Part shown: piece by piece, positions 1 to 8,305 of the stretch
Layout of the letters: each line of letters opens with the position of its first letter
Position numbering within the stretch: the stretch's first letter is position 1
Assembly (NCBI RefSeq): GCF_004769195.1
Contig: NZ_RQET01000004.1
Span: 620,001-684,000 of the forward strand
Origin: Leptospira fletcheri
Lineage (GTDB): Bacteria > Spirochaetota > Leptospiria > Leptospirales > Leptospiraceae
Length of the DNA stretch: 64,000 nucleotides
Direction: 5' to 3'
Position numbers and translations under genes: made by a program
The notes under the pieces: generated by a model
What the model saw: the letters and a program-made list of their open reading frames with translations, nothing else
Told to the model about the DNA's origin: nothing
Database searches by the model: none

Positions 1-83
1 GGATTTCTTCTGGCCTTTTCCGATACTAGGAATAGGAAAGAAGACAGTTTTCCCACTCGATCTTTTTAGGAACAGGAGCCTTC

Positions 84-2183
84 ATGCCGACAGAAAAGAG
101 TTTATTGGATATTTTATGGGTTTTGGTCTGCTCGGGTTTGGTTCTAATCATGCAGGGCGGATTTTTAGTCCTAGAGTCCGGACTTACTCGTGCCAAGAAT
201 TCGATCAACGTCGCCATTAAGAACGTCGCGGATTTCGGGGTGGCGACTCTTCTTTTCTACTCTTTCGGTTTCGGCCTTATGTTCGGAACCTCTTGGAACA
301 GCGTATTCGGAACTTCTCTTTTCTTTCCCGATTTTCAACCGGGAGACGCGTGGGCACCCACGTTTTTTATCTTCCAATTAGTATTCTGCGGAACGTCGGC
401 CACCATCGTTTCCGGGGCGGTCGCCGAGAGACTGAAATTCAGTTCTTATATGTTGGCAACTGCTCTGATCTCCGGATTCATCTATCCGATCGTAGGGCAT
501 TGGAGTTGGGGAGCCGGAATCTTGGAGCAAAAGAACGGATGGCTTTCGAAGATAGGCTTTCACGATTTTGCGGGATCCACATTGGTTCATAGCGTAGGCG
601 GATGGGTTTCGCTTGCTCTTTTAACGGTAGTCGGCCCTAGGATCGGAAGGTTCCCGAAAGATTCCGCGCCAATGCAGGTTACAGGTAGCAACCTTCCGAT
701 GGCGATGCTGGGCGGAATCTTACTCTGGTTCGGCTGGATGGGATTTAACGGAGGAAGCACTTTGTCCTTCGACGGGAAAGTTCCGGGAATCATTCTGAAC
801 ACAGTGGTTTCTTCCGGTTTTTCCATGATAGTTGCGATGATGATCGCATGGGGGATCAAAGGTTTTCCGGAGCCGACTGCTCCTCTGAACGGTTCTCTGA
901 TCGGTCTGGTTGCCGTGACTGCCGGTGCGGATTGTCTGACTCCTTTCCAATCCGCGATCGTAGGTTCGATTGCGGGACTTCTGATCTATCCTTCCGAGCT
1001 GCTCCTGGAAAAGTTGAAAATCGACGATGCCGTCGGAGCTGTTCCCGTGCATTTGATCGGAGGAATTTGGGGAACCTTGGCCGTAGGTTTCTTCGGAGAT
1101 CTATCGGCAATGGAAACGGAAATCGGAAGGTTTTCCCTCATAATCGCGCAGCTCGTAGGAATTCTGAGCATAGGAATCTTTTCTTTCGGAATTTCTTTTT
1201 TGGTCTTCTGGGCTTTGAACCGGATTTTCCCGCTAAGAGTGGACGGGGAAGAGGAGCGTCTAGGCCTGAATATATCGGAACACAACGCGACGACGGAACT
1301 CATCGATCTTTTTTTGGCCATGGATTATCAGAGAAAGACCGGAGATTTGGCGAAAGACGTTCCGGTAGAACCTTTTACGGAAGTGGGACAGATCGCGGAA
1401 CGTTACAATCTCGTTCTAGGAAAGGTAAGAACGACACTCGCCGAAAACGAACAAGCTAGAGTGGAAATCGCGGAAGCGTACGAAAGAGTCCGACACGAAC
1501 AGGACCGCGCGGAAAAACTGCTTTTAAACGTTCTTCCCCCTTCTATCGCTGCGGAACTCAAACAAAATGCCGGTTTGATCGCCGAAAGCTATCCGGACGT
1601 CTCGATTTTATTCGCGGATATCGTCGGTTTTACCCGACTTTCTTCGAAAATGAAACCGGAATCCGTCGTTCGGATTTTAAACCAAATCTTCTCCCATTTC
1701 GATATTTTGGCCGAAAAATACCGTTTGGAAAAGATCAAGACGATCGGAGACGCGTATATGGCCGTAGGAGGACTTCCTGTTCCGGAAAAGGATCATCCAT
1801 TGCTAGTAGCGCACATGGCCTGGGATATGAAAGAGATCTTATCCCGATTCAAACTGAAAAAATCGAGAATGGGACTTCGTATGAGGATAGGAATCAACAC
1901 AGGACCAGTGGTCGCAGGCGTGATCGGAACCAAGAAATTCATCTATGATATCTGGGGTGATGCCGTGAATCTAGCGAGTCGCATGGAATCCCACGGGGTT
2001 CCAGGGGAAATTCAGGTTACGGAATCGACTGCAGAGGCGATTCGTTCCGATTTCGAGCTCGTCGAACGAGGAAATATAGAAGTAAAGGGCAAAGGATTCG
2101 TAAAAGCCTTCTTAGTAAGGCGTCGGATTCGCAATCCTGAGGAAAGTCTGAGTCATTTGAACTTTTCTTTAGGAACGAATTGA
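84..2183 (+). CDS. Ammonium transporter fused to class III adenylate cyclase
   Basis: This 699-residue protein joins an Amt/MEP/Rh channel (about residues 8-385) to a class III nucleotide cyclase (about 500-685). In the Amt part I see the conserved Asp161 and the twin-histidine pair of the pore, His169 in TLVHSVGGW and His323 in PVHLIGGIWG. A cytoplasmic linker with a helical segment (LLLNVLPPSIAAELK) leads into the cyclase. The cyclase has both metal aspartates (ADIVGFT D512, IGDAYM D556), Lys552 and Asp622, which select adenine in this family, and the transition-state residues Asn629 and Arg633. It is therefore predicted to be an active adenylate cyclase. AGGAG lies five bases before the ATG. 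Family knowledge supports ammonium transport or sensing; coupling of ammonium flux to cAMP is my inference. Confidence 0.93.
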   Translation: MPTEKSLLDILWVLVCSGLVLIMQGGFLVLESGLTRAKNSINVAIKNVADFGVATLLFYSFGFGLMFGTSWNSVFGTSLFFPDFQPGDAWAPTFFIFQLVFCGTSATIVSGAVAERLKFSSYMLATALISGFIYPIVGHWSWGAGILEQKNGWLSKIGFHDFAGSTLVHSVGGWVSLALLTVVGPRIGRFPKDSAPMQVTGSNLPMAMLGGILLWFGWMGFNGGSTLSFDGKVPGIILNTVVSSGFSMIVAMMIAWGIKGFPEPTAPLNGSLIGLVAVTAGADCLTPFQSAIVGSIAGLLIYPSELLLEKLKIDDAVGAVPVHLIGGIWGTLAVGFFGDLSAMETEIGRFSLIIAQLVGILSIGIFSFGISFLVFWALNRIFPLRVDGEEERLGLNISEHNATTELIDLFLAMDYQRKTGDLAKDVPVEPFTEVGQIAERYNLVLGKVRTTLAENEQARVEIAEAYERVRHEQDRAEKLLLNVLPPSIAAELKQNAGLIAESYPDVSILFADIVGFTRLSSKMKPESVVRILNQIFSHFDILAEKYRLEKIKTIGDAYMAVGGLPVPEKDHPLLVAHMAWDMKEILSRFKLKKSRMGLRMRIGINTGPVVAGVIGTKKFIYDIWGDAVNLASRMESHGVPGEIQVTESTAEAIRSDFELVERGNIEVKGKGFVKAFLVRRRIRNPEESLSHLNFSLGTN

Positions 2184-2331
2184 AGGTAGCATTAAGAAAA
2201 TAAGAATCGTTTAGCATGCTTTAACGATAGAAAAGCAAAAAAGATTTTACTCTTTTGGGTCGAGGCAATAGGAGTGGAAATTTGTTAGAGGAATTACGGA
2301 AGGATTCCCCGCGACACAAGGAGTATCTCCC

Positions 2332-2601
2332 ATGGTAGCTAAGAAGAAAGCAAAGAAGAAAGCGGCCCCGAAGAAAAAGGCGGCCAAAAAGAAAGTAGCT
2401 AAGAAAAAGGTCGTTAAACCGGCGAAAAAGAAAGTCGCCAAGAAAGCGGTCAAAAAGAAAGTCGCAGCTAAGAAGCCGGCGGCGACCCCTCGTCCTGCTG
2501 CGCCGATGTCCGGACCGGAATCTACTCCGGCGCCGAACCAAGGTTCTCTTTTCCCTTGGGGAAATTCAGGCAATTCAGGGGAAGGAGAAGGCAACCCGTA
2601 A
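2332..2601 (+). CDS. Histone H1-like Lys/Ala-rich basic protein
   Basis: The 89-residue product is dominated by repeated Lys-Lys-Ala/Val blocks of the KKKAAKKKVAKKK kind over residues 3-55, followed by a Pro/Ala-rich stretch and a Gly/Ser/Asn tail. This composition is typical of bacterial H1-like or AlgP-type DNA-binding proteins that condense the nucleoid. The ATG follows AAGGAG at a spacing of about eight bases. The stop lies two bases before the next start, so the two genes are probably cotranscribed. The family assignment rests on composition only. A role in chromatin organisation is inferred. Confidence 0.75.
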   Translation: MVAKKKAKKKAAPKKKAAKKKVAKKKVVKPAKKKVAKKAVKKKVAAKKPAATPRPAAPMSGPESTPAPNQGSLFPWGNSGNSGEGEGNP

Positions 2602-2602
2602 G

Positions 2603-3784
2603 TTGGCTTTCCCCCGCAAGACTATCCCGTTCCCTACAGGACGTAGGGACGGGATTTTGGCCTTTCTCACGGTCGGACTCGCGATCGTTTCGATTTTCCC
2701 CCTCTTCTCTCAAAGCCCGCAGATTCAATTCGCGAAGATCTTATGCCTTCGTTCCGTTTCCGGCTGCGAATGTAGAAACCCGGACTCGGATTTCATTCTG
2801 CGCCTGTTCCACGGAGAAGCGGTAAGAATCGATGGATTCAGGGACGATGAGGAATATATCCGGGTTAACAACGAAAAAGGGGCCTGCCTCTATCCTAGAA
2901 AGAATCTAAAACCGCTTTTTTATCGCGACGGTTTTCGTCCGATGGAGAGTCCCAAAGACCATTCTCCGAAATCCCTGGAATTTCTGCTTACATCTTCGGA
3001 CCGAGAAGGTTTGGATAGAGTGACCGTTTTCAATTTAGGGAAATATTATCCGACCTATTATCATCTCGCCGTTGAGGATGCCTATCCAGGAACTCTTGTG
3101 ACCGTTCTTTCCCCTTCGGGAAGGGAGATCGGCAAGGCATCGGCTCTCTTTTTGGAACAGGTTCGGTGGGAAGGGAGTGGGATCGCAAAAGACGGGACCA
3201 AGTATCATTTTGCCGGGAACGGAAGATATGAAACGTACGATTTAGAATGGGGATGGGGCGCTGGCTACGGGTACCAGGTTTATCCCTATCGTACGATTGC
3301 CGTAAATTTTAAGGACCTTTGCGCCAAACTCGGACCCAAAGTTTCCCAATGCAGTAAGTCGAAAACGATAGGTACATTGGCGTTTTTACCCGAAATTCGG
3401 GAAAAGCGGATCCGAATGCCAAATGGGAAGATTCACGACGGTTATTTTTGCATCAACGATACGGGATCTCCGGAATACATACGCGGAGATAGGATGGATA
3501 TCTTTGTGGGATTACACGGGGGAGGGAGCCCCTACCAACCTAAGGAGCAATCTAGAAATATCTTTCTAGACGCAGGGATCCAACCCTTGGTTCCCTGGGA
3601 CTGGAAGTTTTATACTTCCGAAAAACAGAGGGAATGGTGTTCCGAGGATAGGATTCCCCGGGATCCGAGTCGACTCAAGGAAGGAGAATGTTCCCTGGAT
3701 TATCATTTCAACGCCCCGGAAAAGGGGTGGGAAGTGAAGGTCTTCTTCCGAAAAGACGGAACTCTCGTCAGGTGCAAACCTTAA
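2603..3784 (+). CDS. Exported protein with 3D (double-psi beta-barrel) domain
   Basis: The 393-residue protein has an N-terminal hydrophobic segment (about residues 15-35) suggesting export or membrane anchoring, then an SH3-like stretch around residues 60-110. The C-terminal half has the pattern of 3D domains found in MltA-type lytic transglycosylases and related cell-wall enzymes: a YPYRTIAVNF segment, then a Gly-rich CINDTGSPEYIRGDRMDIF segment with the Asp residues that name the domain. A role in peptidoglycan turnover is inferred from that domain. The start is TTG after GGGGAAGGAG within the preceding gene. Its TAA stop shares the bases TTAA with the stop of the convergent gene. Confidence 0.6.
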   Translation: MAFPRKTIPFPTGRRDGILAFLTVGLAIVSIFPLFSQSPQIQFAKILCLRSVSGCECRNPDSDFILRLFHGEAVRIDGFRDDEEYIRVNNEKGACLYPRKNLKPLFYRDGFRPMESPKDHSPKSLEFLLTSSDREGLDRVTVFNLGKYYPTYYHLAVEDAYPGTLVTVLSPSGREIGKASALFLEQVRWEGSGIAKDGTKYHFAGNGRYETYDLEWGWGAGYGYQVYPYRTIAVNFKDLCAKLGPKVSQCSKSKTIGTLAFLPEIREKRIRMPNGKIHDGYFCINDTGSPEYIRGDRMDIFVGLHGGGSPYQPKEQSRNIFLDAGIQPLVPWDWKFYTSEKQREWCSEDRIPRDPSRLKEGECSLDYHFNAPEKGWEVKVFFRKDGTLVRCKP

Positions 3785-4071
3785 TGAAGCTTACCTCGTA
3801 AAGGGTGAGCTTTGGTCCAGCCCGCTTCCGATTTGTAGGAACTCCGATATATGATGAGATCGGCTTCCGACCGGTTTTCCGTAACAAACACTTTGGCGCC
3901 TGCGTCTGAACGATACTCGGTAAAATGCCAAATCTCCTCTTTCCCCAAAGCCTCTTGGCGATAGTTCGTCACATAGACGATAAGATCGGCTTCGCTCTTA
4001 TAGTTTGTATAATAGATCTTAAAATCCGCAATTTCGAGGGAATCTACCGGTAAAATTTCCGAGATGTACAT
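3781..4071 (-). CDS. DUF6150-like repeat protein
   Basis: The 96-residue protein consists almost entirely of a short imperfect repeat of about 14-20 residues with the pattern hydrophobic-hydrophobic-Tyr-x-x-x-Tyr-Lys/Arg-Ser-Glu-Ala-Asp, seen roughly five times (YYTNYKSEAD, YVTNYRQEA, HFTEYRSDA, FVTENRSEAD, YRSSYKSEAG). This matches my memory of the DUF6150 family, members of which have been proposed to adopt a deeply knotted fold. Its function is unknown. It lies 14 bases downstream of ctaB on the same strand without a clear ribosome-binding site, so it may be coexpressed with the haem A genes. Confidence 0.65.
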   Translation of the reverse strand: MYISEILPVDSLEIADFKIYYTNYKSEADLIVYVTNYRQEALGKEEIWHFTEYRSDAGAKVFVTENRSEADLIIYRSSYKSEAGWTKAHPLRGKLH

Positions 4072-4085
4072 CGTTTTTAAGACGC

Positions 4086-4952
4086 TTATGCAATCGCGTG
4101 ATCGACGAGAATGAGAATATTGACTAAAAATAGATGAAGGATACTGAAAAAGAAAAACCCGCGAGCGAATTTCGGCTCAGGATTGAGGAAGAGTTTAAAG
4201 GACAGATACAGAATCGCGGCGCTAAGTAGGATGGCCGATATCAGATAAAGAGTTCCCATCGAAGGTTCTGCCCAGTAAAAATAGAGGACGGAGCAGACAT
4301 AAAGGACCGTATAGAATAGAATGGAACGGCCTGTCTCTTTCACTCCTTTTACGACCGGGAGCATGGGAAAATTCGCATCGCTATAGTCTTCCTTTAAAAA
4401 GATCGCGAGGGCCCAGAAATGCGCCGGAGTCCAGAGGAAGATCATTAGAAAAAGAATCCAAGAAGGGAGAGGGAGCGAATTACTCGCGGCCGCGTATCCG
4501 ATCAAAGGCCCGACACAACCTGCGACTCCCCCGATCACTATATTCTGGTGTGTTCTCGGTTTTAAAAGGATCGTATACAGAAAGACGTACGCCACCAGAG
4601 CGGAGAACGCGCAGAGAGCCGCAAGTAAATTTGCGAAATAGTAGAGTATCGCAAAGGAAAGAATCATCAGGATAAAACCTACTGCAAGCGCTTTCGGAGA
4701 ACTGATTCGTCCCGCCGGAATCGGTCTGTTCGCAGTCCGTTTCATTTTGGCGTCTTTATCCTTTTCGATCACTTGATTGAAGATAAAGGACGCAGAAGAC
4801 ATTAGGAAGGTTCCGAACAAGGTGGCAAATAGGAGCATTCCTGGCGGCGAAGTTTGCGAACCCAAGTACAGTCCGGGAACGGCGGTAGCTAAAACCAAAG
4901 AGGAAACCCTAGGTTTCAGCAGCAGATTCCAATCCGAAAAAAATTGGTTCAT
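4086..4952 (-). CDS. ctaB: Protohaem IX farnesyltransferase (haem O synthase)
   Basis: CtaB/CyoE transfers a farnesyl group to protohaem IX in the membrane, giving haem O for the haem-copper oxidase. The protein is polytopic (about nine helices). It carries the first UbiA-type Asp-rich motif [19 protein letters not shown], which binds Mg-diphosphate, and a second polar loop near [18 protein letters not shown] chose the ATG at 4952, giving 288 residues, because a longer frame back to 5009 would run into ctaA, and this ATG follows the ctaA stop by four bases. The two genes form one leftward operon divergent from the oxidase genes. Confidence 0.92.
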   Translation of the reverse strand: MNQFFSDWNLLLKPRVSSLVLATAVPGLYLGSQTSPPGMLLFATLFGTFLMSSASFIFNQVIEKDKDAKMKRTANRPIPAGRISSPKALAVGFILMILSFAILYYFANLLAALCAFSALVAYVFLYTILLKPRTHQNIVIGGVAGCVGPLIGYAAASNSLPLPSWILFLMIFLWTPAHFWALAIFLKEDYSDANFPMLPVVKGVKETGRSILFYTVLYVCSVLYFYWAEPSMGTLYLISAILLSAAILYLSFKLFLNPEPKFARGFFFFSILHLFLVNILILVDHAIA

Positions 4953-4956
4953 AGGA

Positions 4957-5895
4957 TTAGGAAACCTTTCCTTCGGCCGATTCTCGGGCTCGTAAAATCC
5001 AAACGGCATACATCGCGCAAAGTAGTAAGACTGCGACGCCGGTATGGGCGGCAGTCACTAGTTTGGGTAATTTGTACATAACATTCAAAATTCCTAATAG
5101 GAATTGTAAAAGAACTAGGACTACCGATATCCGAACGTATTTCCGTATCTTTTGCGAGAATCGGTTTAGAGTTCCATAAAGATTTACCACGAAGACGAAA
5201 AATACGACGAGATACGCTCCGAATCTATGTTGCACTTGGATTGCGGTTTTTTCCTCGTAAACGCTCGGAATCCATTCTCCGTTACATGTCGGGAATTCAG
5301 GACAAGCAAGTCCGGCATAATGGGAACTCACTCTTGCTCCTAAAACGATTTGAAGAAGAATGACCAGCACTCCGATGAACAGAACGATCTGTCCGCCGGA
5401 AAAAAGGGTTTTCAGTGAAAAATACGAAGGATTGATTACACCGGTTTCCATTTCTCTGGCTTTCATCGTAGCCGTTACGATGCAAAGTAGGAATAGAATC
5501 GCGTTTAACAGGTGAAGATTCACCGAAGTGGGATCCAGCAAAAGGGTAACGGTCAGTCTGCCTAGATTCGCCTGCGATGCGATGAGGAGGATCGCCAGGA
5601 GAAAATATTTTAGGAAAGGCTTACGCAACTCGTTGGAAACTGAAACCCAGACGGTTCCGCCCAATAAAATGAATCCAAGAATCATCGAATAGTAGCGATG
5701 ACCCACTTCCATAAAGATACCGAAATCGAAATCGGGAAAAACCTTTCCGAAACAAAGGGGCCAATCGGGACAAGCCAGGCCGGAATCGGTAGCTCTTACT
5801 AAAGGTCCGTACAAAAGGTTCAAAAAAACCAGGAAGGAATAAATACTAAGGTAAAGGGAAAATTTGCGAATTTGAGAGAAACCCGACGTAGTCAT
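4957..5895 (-). CDS. ctaA: Haem A synthase (CtaA/COX15)
   Basis: CtaA oxidises the methyl group of haem O to the formyl group of haem A. The protein has about eight transmembrane helices and the family hallmarks: a CPDWPLCFG cysteine pair after the first helix, a second [11 protein letters not shown] pair, and histidines in EVGHRYYSM and QVQHRFGAY that would ligate haem. The ATG at 5895 gives 312 residues, normal for the family. A TTG at 5955 would add 20 residues without homology and has no better ribosome-binding site. The gene is followed by ctaB. Confidence 0.9.
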   Translation of the reverse strand: MTTSGFSQIRKFSLYLSIYSFLVFLNLLYGPLVRATDSGLACPDWPLCFGKVFPDFDFGIFMEVGHRYYSMILGFILLGGTVWVSVSNELRKPFLKYFLLAILLIASQANLGRLTVTLLLDPTSVNLHLLNAILFLLCIVTATMKAREMETGVINPSYFSLKTLFSGGQIVLFIGVLVILLQIVLGARVSSHYAGLACPEFPTCNGEWIPSVYEEKTAIQVQHRFGAYLVVFFVFVVNLYGTLNRFSQKIRKYVRISVVLVLLQFLLGILNVMYKLPKLVTAAHTGVAVLLLCAMYAVWILRARESAEGKVS

Positions 5896-6216
5896 AGAAT
5901 TTTCGGATCCGAAGGCCTTTAGATACCATACTTGGAGCCTTTCATTTACGGGCAAGATATTTGGAGGTCGATTCTTGTTTCTTCTCTGAGACTAAATCTC
6001 ATGGATCGGAGAAAGGGAAGGCGGGTGCCGGTTTGTCTTCGAAATCCGAAAAAGAAAGAAAAAGGGTTCGAATTTATGTCCGAAACATCTCGAAACTCTT
6101 AGGCGAGCAAAAACGCTTCCAAAAAAAACCTACCCCTTCGAAACTGGCGAGTGATTCCGCTTTGCAACGAAAAGCGAGAATCGTTTCCCTCTTAACGACT
6201 TAGGAGTTGTTCCTCA
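5896..6216. promoter_or_regulatory. Divergent intergenic region between ctaA and the oxidase operon
   Basis: This 321-base region must hold the promoters for the leftward ctaA-ctaB and the rightward oxidase genes. It contains a perfect 5-5-5 inverted repeat at 5987-6001 and the AGGAG ribosome-binding site (6202-6206) of the small gene at 6217. I see no convincing -35/-10 pair by eye. A TTG-started 80-codon frame inside it looks like chance. Confidence 0.5.
5987..6001. repeat. Perfect 15-base palindrome, possible operator
   Basis: TGAGACTAAATCTCA has two 5-base arms around a 5-base centre. It lies between the divergent haem A synthesis and oxidase operons, where a shared regulator could bind. 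No factor is assigned and chance occurrence is possible. Confidence 0.3.
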
Positions 6217-6375
6217 ATGAGCCAGAACGACCATTACAATAAAGCAGGATTTTGGACGTTTATCGTGGTATTAGCCGCAAATATTCTTTACTTCATTTAT
6301 CTTTCGTTCGTGCATCCGGGCGTAAAAGATTACAACACCGTCGTTCCCTCGGCTACGACGGGACAAGCGAAGTAG
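6217..6375 (+). CDS. Small single-span membrane protein of the oxidase operon
   Basis: This 52-codon gene was found by direct translation. The product starts MSQNDHYNKAGFW, has one hydrophobic helix (about residues 12-32, WTFIVVLAANILYFIYLSF), and ends in a short polar tail. AGGAG lies ten bases before the ATG, a better signal than several larger genes here have. It is the first gene of the sco-coxBAC run and ends 28 bases before sco. Small one-helix proteins are commonly accessory subunits of haem-copper oxidases or their assembly factors, so such a role is inferred from context. I do not recognise a named family. Confidence 0.7.
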   Translation: MSQNDHYNKAGFWTFIVVLAANILYFIYLSFVHPGVKDYNTVVPSATTGQAK

Positions 6376-6403
6376 GAAGCGGTAGTTTTTTCGGTTTTTC
6401 CAC

Positions 6404-7249
6404 TTGGATTTCCGGATTCTTTCAAAATTCGCATTTCGTTTAACAACGCTTTTTGCGCTGGTTATCCCCTTTTCGGCCCTTTTTTCTTTCGATACGGAAA
6501 AGCGCATCCCTCCCCATGAAGTCCCTCCCGAACTCAAGGGAGTCGGAGTCGTGGAAAAATTGGGAGATTCCATCGATCGGAACCTTATTTTCGTGAATGA
6601 GGATGGGAAGCAGGTCAAGCTCGGAGACTATCTGGAAGACGGAAAACCTCTTCTTTTGACTCTGATCTATTACCGATGCCCGACTCTTTGCAATTTTCAT
6701 CTGAACGGAATTTCCGACGTATTGAAGCAGCTGAATTGGCAGGTCGGCAAAGAATTCAAATATGTCGCGGTGAGTTTTGATCCTAAGGAAAAGCCCGAAT
6801 TGGCCAAACCTAAAAAGGATGCCTACATAAAAGATTACGGCCGCGGAGACGGATCCGGATGGAGCTTTTTGACCGGAAAGGATCCGGAAATCAAAGCGCT
6901 GGCGTCCAGTCTCGGCTTTTCCTACAAATGGAATCCTGAAAATGAGCAGTGGGTTCACGAATCCGTGGCCTATGTGATCACACCCGAAGGAAAAATTTCC
7001 CGTTATTTGAAAGGGATCATGTTCGACGAGAGGACACTTAGACTCTCTTTGGTGGAAGCAAGTAACGGCAAAATCGGCGATTTGAGCGATCGGATCGCCC
7101 TTTTTTGCTTCCAATTTGATCCATCCAAAAATAGGTATACATTATACGCTTACAATATCATGCGAGTCGGCGCTTTCTTTACGATGATTGCCCTCGCAGC
7201 GTTCTTATTCCGCTTTTGGAAGAAACAAAACTCGAATATCAACACATAA
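6404..7249 (+). CDS. Sco1/SenC-family copper chaperone
   Basis: Sco proteins deliver copper to the CuA centre of oxidase subunit II. The 281-residue product has an N-terminal signal or anchor (residues 8-28), a thioredoxin-like domain with the copper-binding CPTLC motif, and the conserved distal histidine in WVHESVAYVI. A second hydrophobic helix lies near the C-terminus (MRVGAFFTMIALAAFLF), which is characteristic of Sco proteins in this kind of operon. The start is TTG; an in-frame stop 21 bases upstream excludes a much longer protein. coxB follows 22 bases downstream, which fits its role. Confidence 0.9.
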   Translation: MDFRILSKFAFRLTTLFALVIPFSALFSFDTEKRIPPHEVPPELKGVGVVEKLGDSIDRNLIFVNEDGKQVKLGDYLEDGKPLLLTLIYYRCPTLCNFHLNGISDVLKQLNWQVGKEFKYVAVSFDPKEKPELAKPKKDAYIKDYGRGDGSGWSFLTGKDPEIKALASSLGFSYKWNPENEQWVHESVAYVITPEGKISRYLKGIMFDERTLRLSLVEASNGKIGDLSDRIALFCFQFDPSKNRYTLYAYNIMRVGAFFTMIALAAFLFRFWKKQNSNINT

Positions 7250-7271
7250 AGGAAGGAGTGATTTCGATCCG

Positions 7272-8294
7272 ATGAACTGGTACCATTTTATTACGGCCAC
7301 GAGCTTTATGCCGGTTCCGGCTTCTGCAGCTGCGGCCGGTGTGGATTATCTTTACGCGTTCTTACTAATCTCCGGCTTGATTTCTTTCGTGATTCTGATT
7401 GGCGGGATGACGATCTTTATCATCCGGTACAGAAGACAGTCAGAAACCCAAAAAAGCGCTTACATCACTCATAACACATTAGCGGAATTTCTCTGGTCCT
7501 TCATTCCGTTTGTGATCATGATGGTGATCTTTGCCTGGGGGTGGGTGGTCTTCGACGATCTGCGAAAAGTGGGTGTTGCCGGAGATGTGGAAGTTCACGT
7601 GACTGCTCGCCAATGGGCCTGGTCTTTTCAATACAAGGACGGCATTAAGGTAAGCAGCCCTACTTCGGATAAATTGAATCCGGAGATCGCGAATTCTACT
7701 CTTTTGAAGCCGGGAATCGTAGTGCTTCCTATTGGAAAAACTGTTCGTTTCATCCTCACTTCGGACGACGTTCTGCACAGTTTCTATGTTCCTGCCTTTC
7801 GTAACAAGATGGACGCGGTTCCCGGAAGACGGACCACGTTTACGTTTAAGCCGATTGAAAAAGGCGATTTTACTGTATTCTGTACCGAATATTGCGGAAC
7901 TTCCCACTCCAACATGATGGCGACCATTCGTGTGGTGGATTCCGAGCAGTATGCTGCTTGGATCGGCGAGCAAAAAGCGGCTGCGGCAAATGCCGGAAAC
8001 GCAAACCCTGCGGACAAGGGAAAGGCGCTGTATACCGAGTTAGGCTGTAATAGTTGCCATTCCCTGGATGGTTCCCGGATCGTAGGTCCTTCTTTCAAAG
8101 GACTTTATGGAAACAAGCGTGAATTCGCTGACGGATCCACCGGAAAGGGCGACGACGAATACATTAAGCAGTCCATCCTCGTTCCGACCGCCAAAATAGT
8201 CGCAGGCTTTCCGCCCGCTATGCCTTCTTTCCAAGGAAGAGTATCAAACGAGCAGATGACCGATATCATCGAATTCATTAAGACGCTTAAATAG
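7272..8294 (+). CDS. coxB: Cytochrome c oxidase subunit II with fused cytochrome c (caa3 type)
   Basis: Subunit II accepts electrons from cytochrome c at a dinuclear CuA centre. The 340-residue protein has two N-terminal transmembrane helices and a cupredoxin domain with the CuA motif [14 protein letters not shown] (both Cys, His and Met present). A C-terminal class I cytochrome c domain follows, with the haem motif CNSCH and a likely distal Met in the PPAMPSF segment. The fusion makes this a caa3-type oxidase. I chose the ATG at 7272 because GGAAGGAG lies upstream and the first helix follows directly; the longer frame would overlap sco. Confidence 0.95.
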   Translation: MNWYHFITATSFMPVPASAAAAGVDYLYAFLLISGLISFVILIGGMTIFIIRYRRQSETQKSAYITHNTLAEFLWSFIPFVIMMVIFAWGWVVFDDLRKVGVAGDVEVHVTARQWAWSFQYKDGIKVSSPTSDKLNPEIANSTLLKPGIVVLPIGKTVRFILTSDDVLHSFYVPAFRNKMDAVPGRRTTFTFKPIEKGDFTVFCTEYCGTSHSNMMATIRVVDSEQYAAWIGEQKAAAANAGNANPADKGKALYTELGCNSCHSLDGSRIVGPSFKGLYGNKREFADGSTGKGDDEYIKQSILVPTAKIVAGFPPAMPSFQGRVSNEQMTDIIEFIKTLK

Positions 8295-8305
8295 GAGCAC
8301 GGACA

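Noticed and set aside
2184..2331. Regulatory RNA or riboswitch before the H1-like gene
   Set aside because: The 148-base leader is AT-rich with a good ribosome-binding site, but I see no conserved aptamer-like structure.
5961..6203. TTG-started 80-codon frame between ctaA and the oxidase operon
   Set aside because: It is a polar, Lys/Ser-rich peptide without ribosome-binding site or recognisable domain, and it lies across the divergent promoter region.
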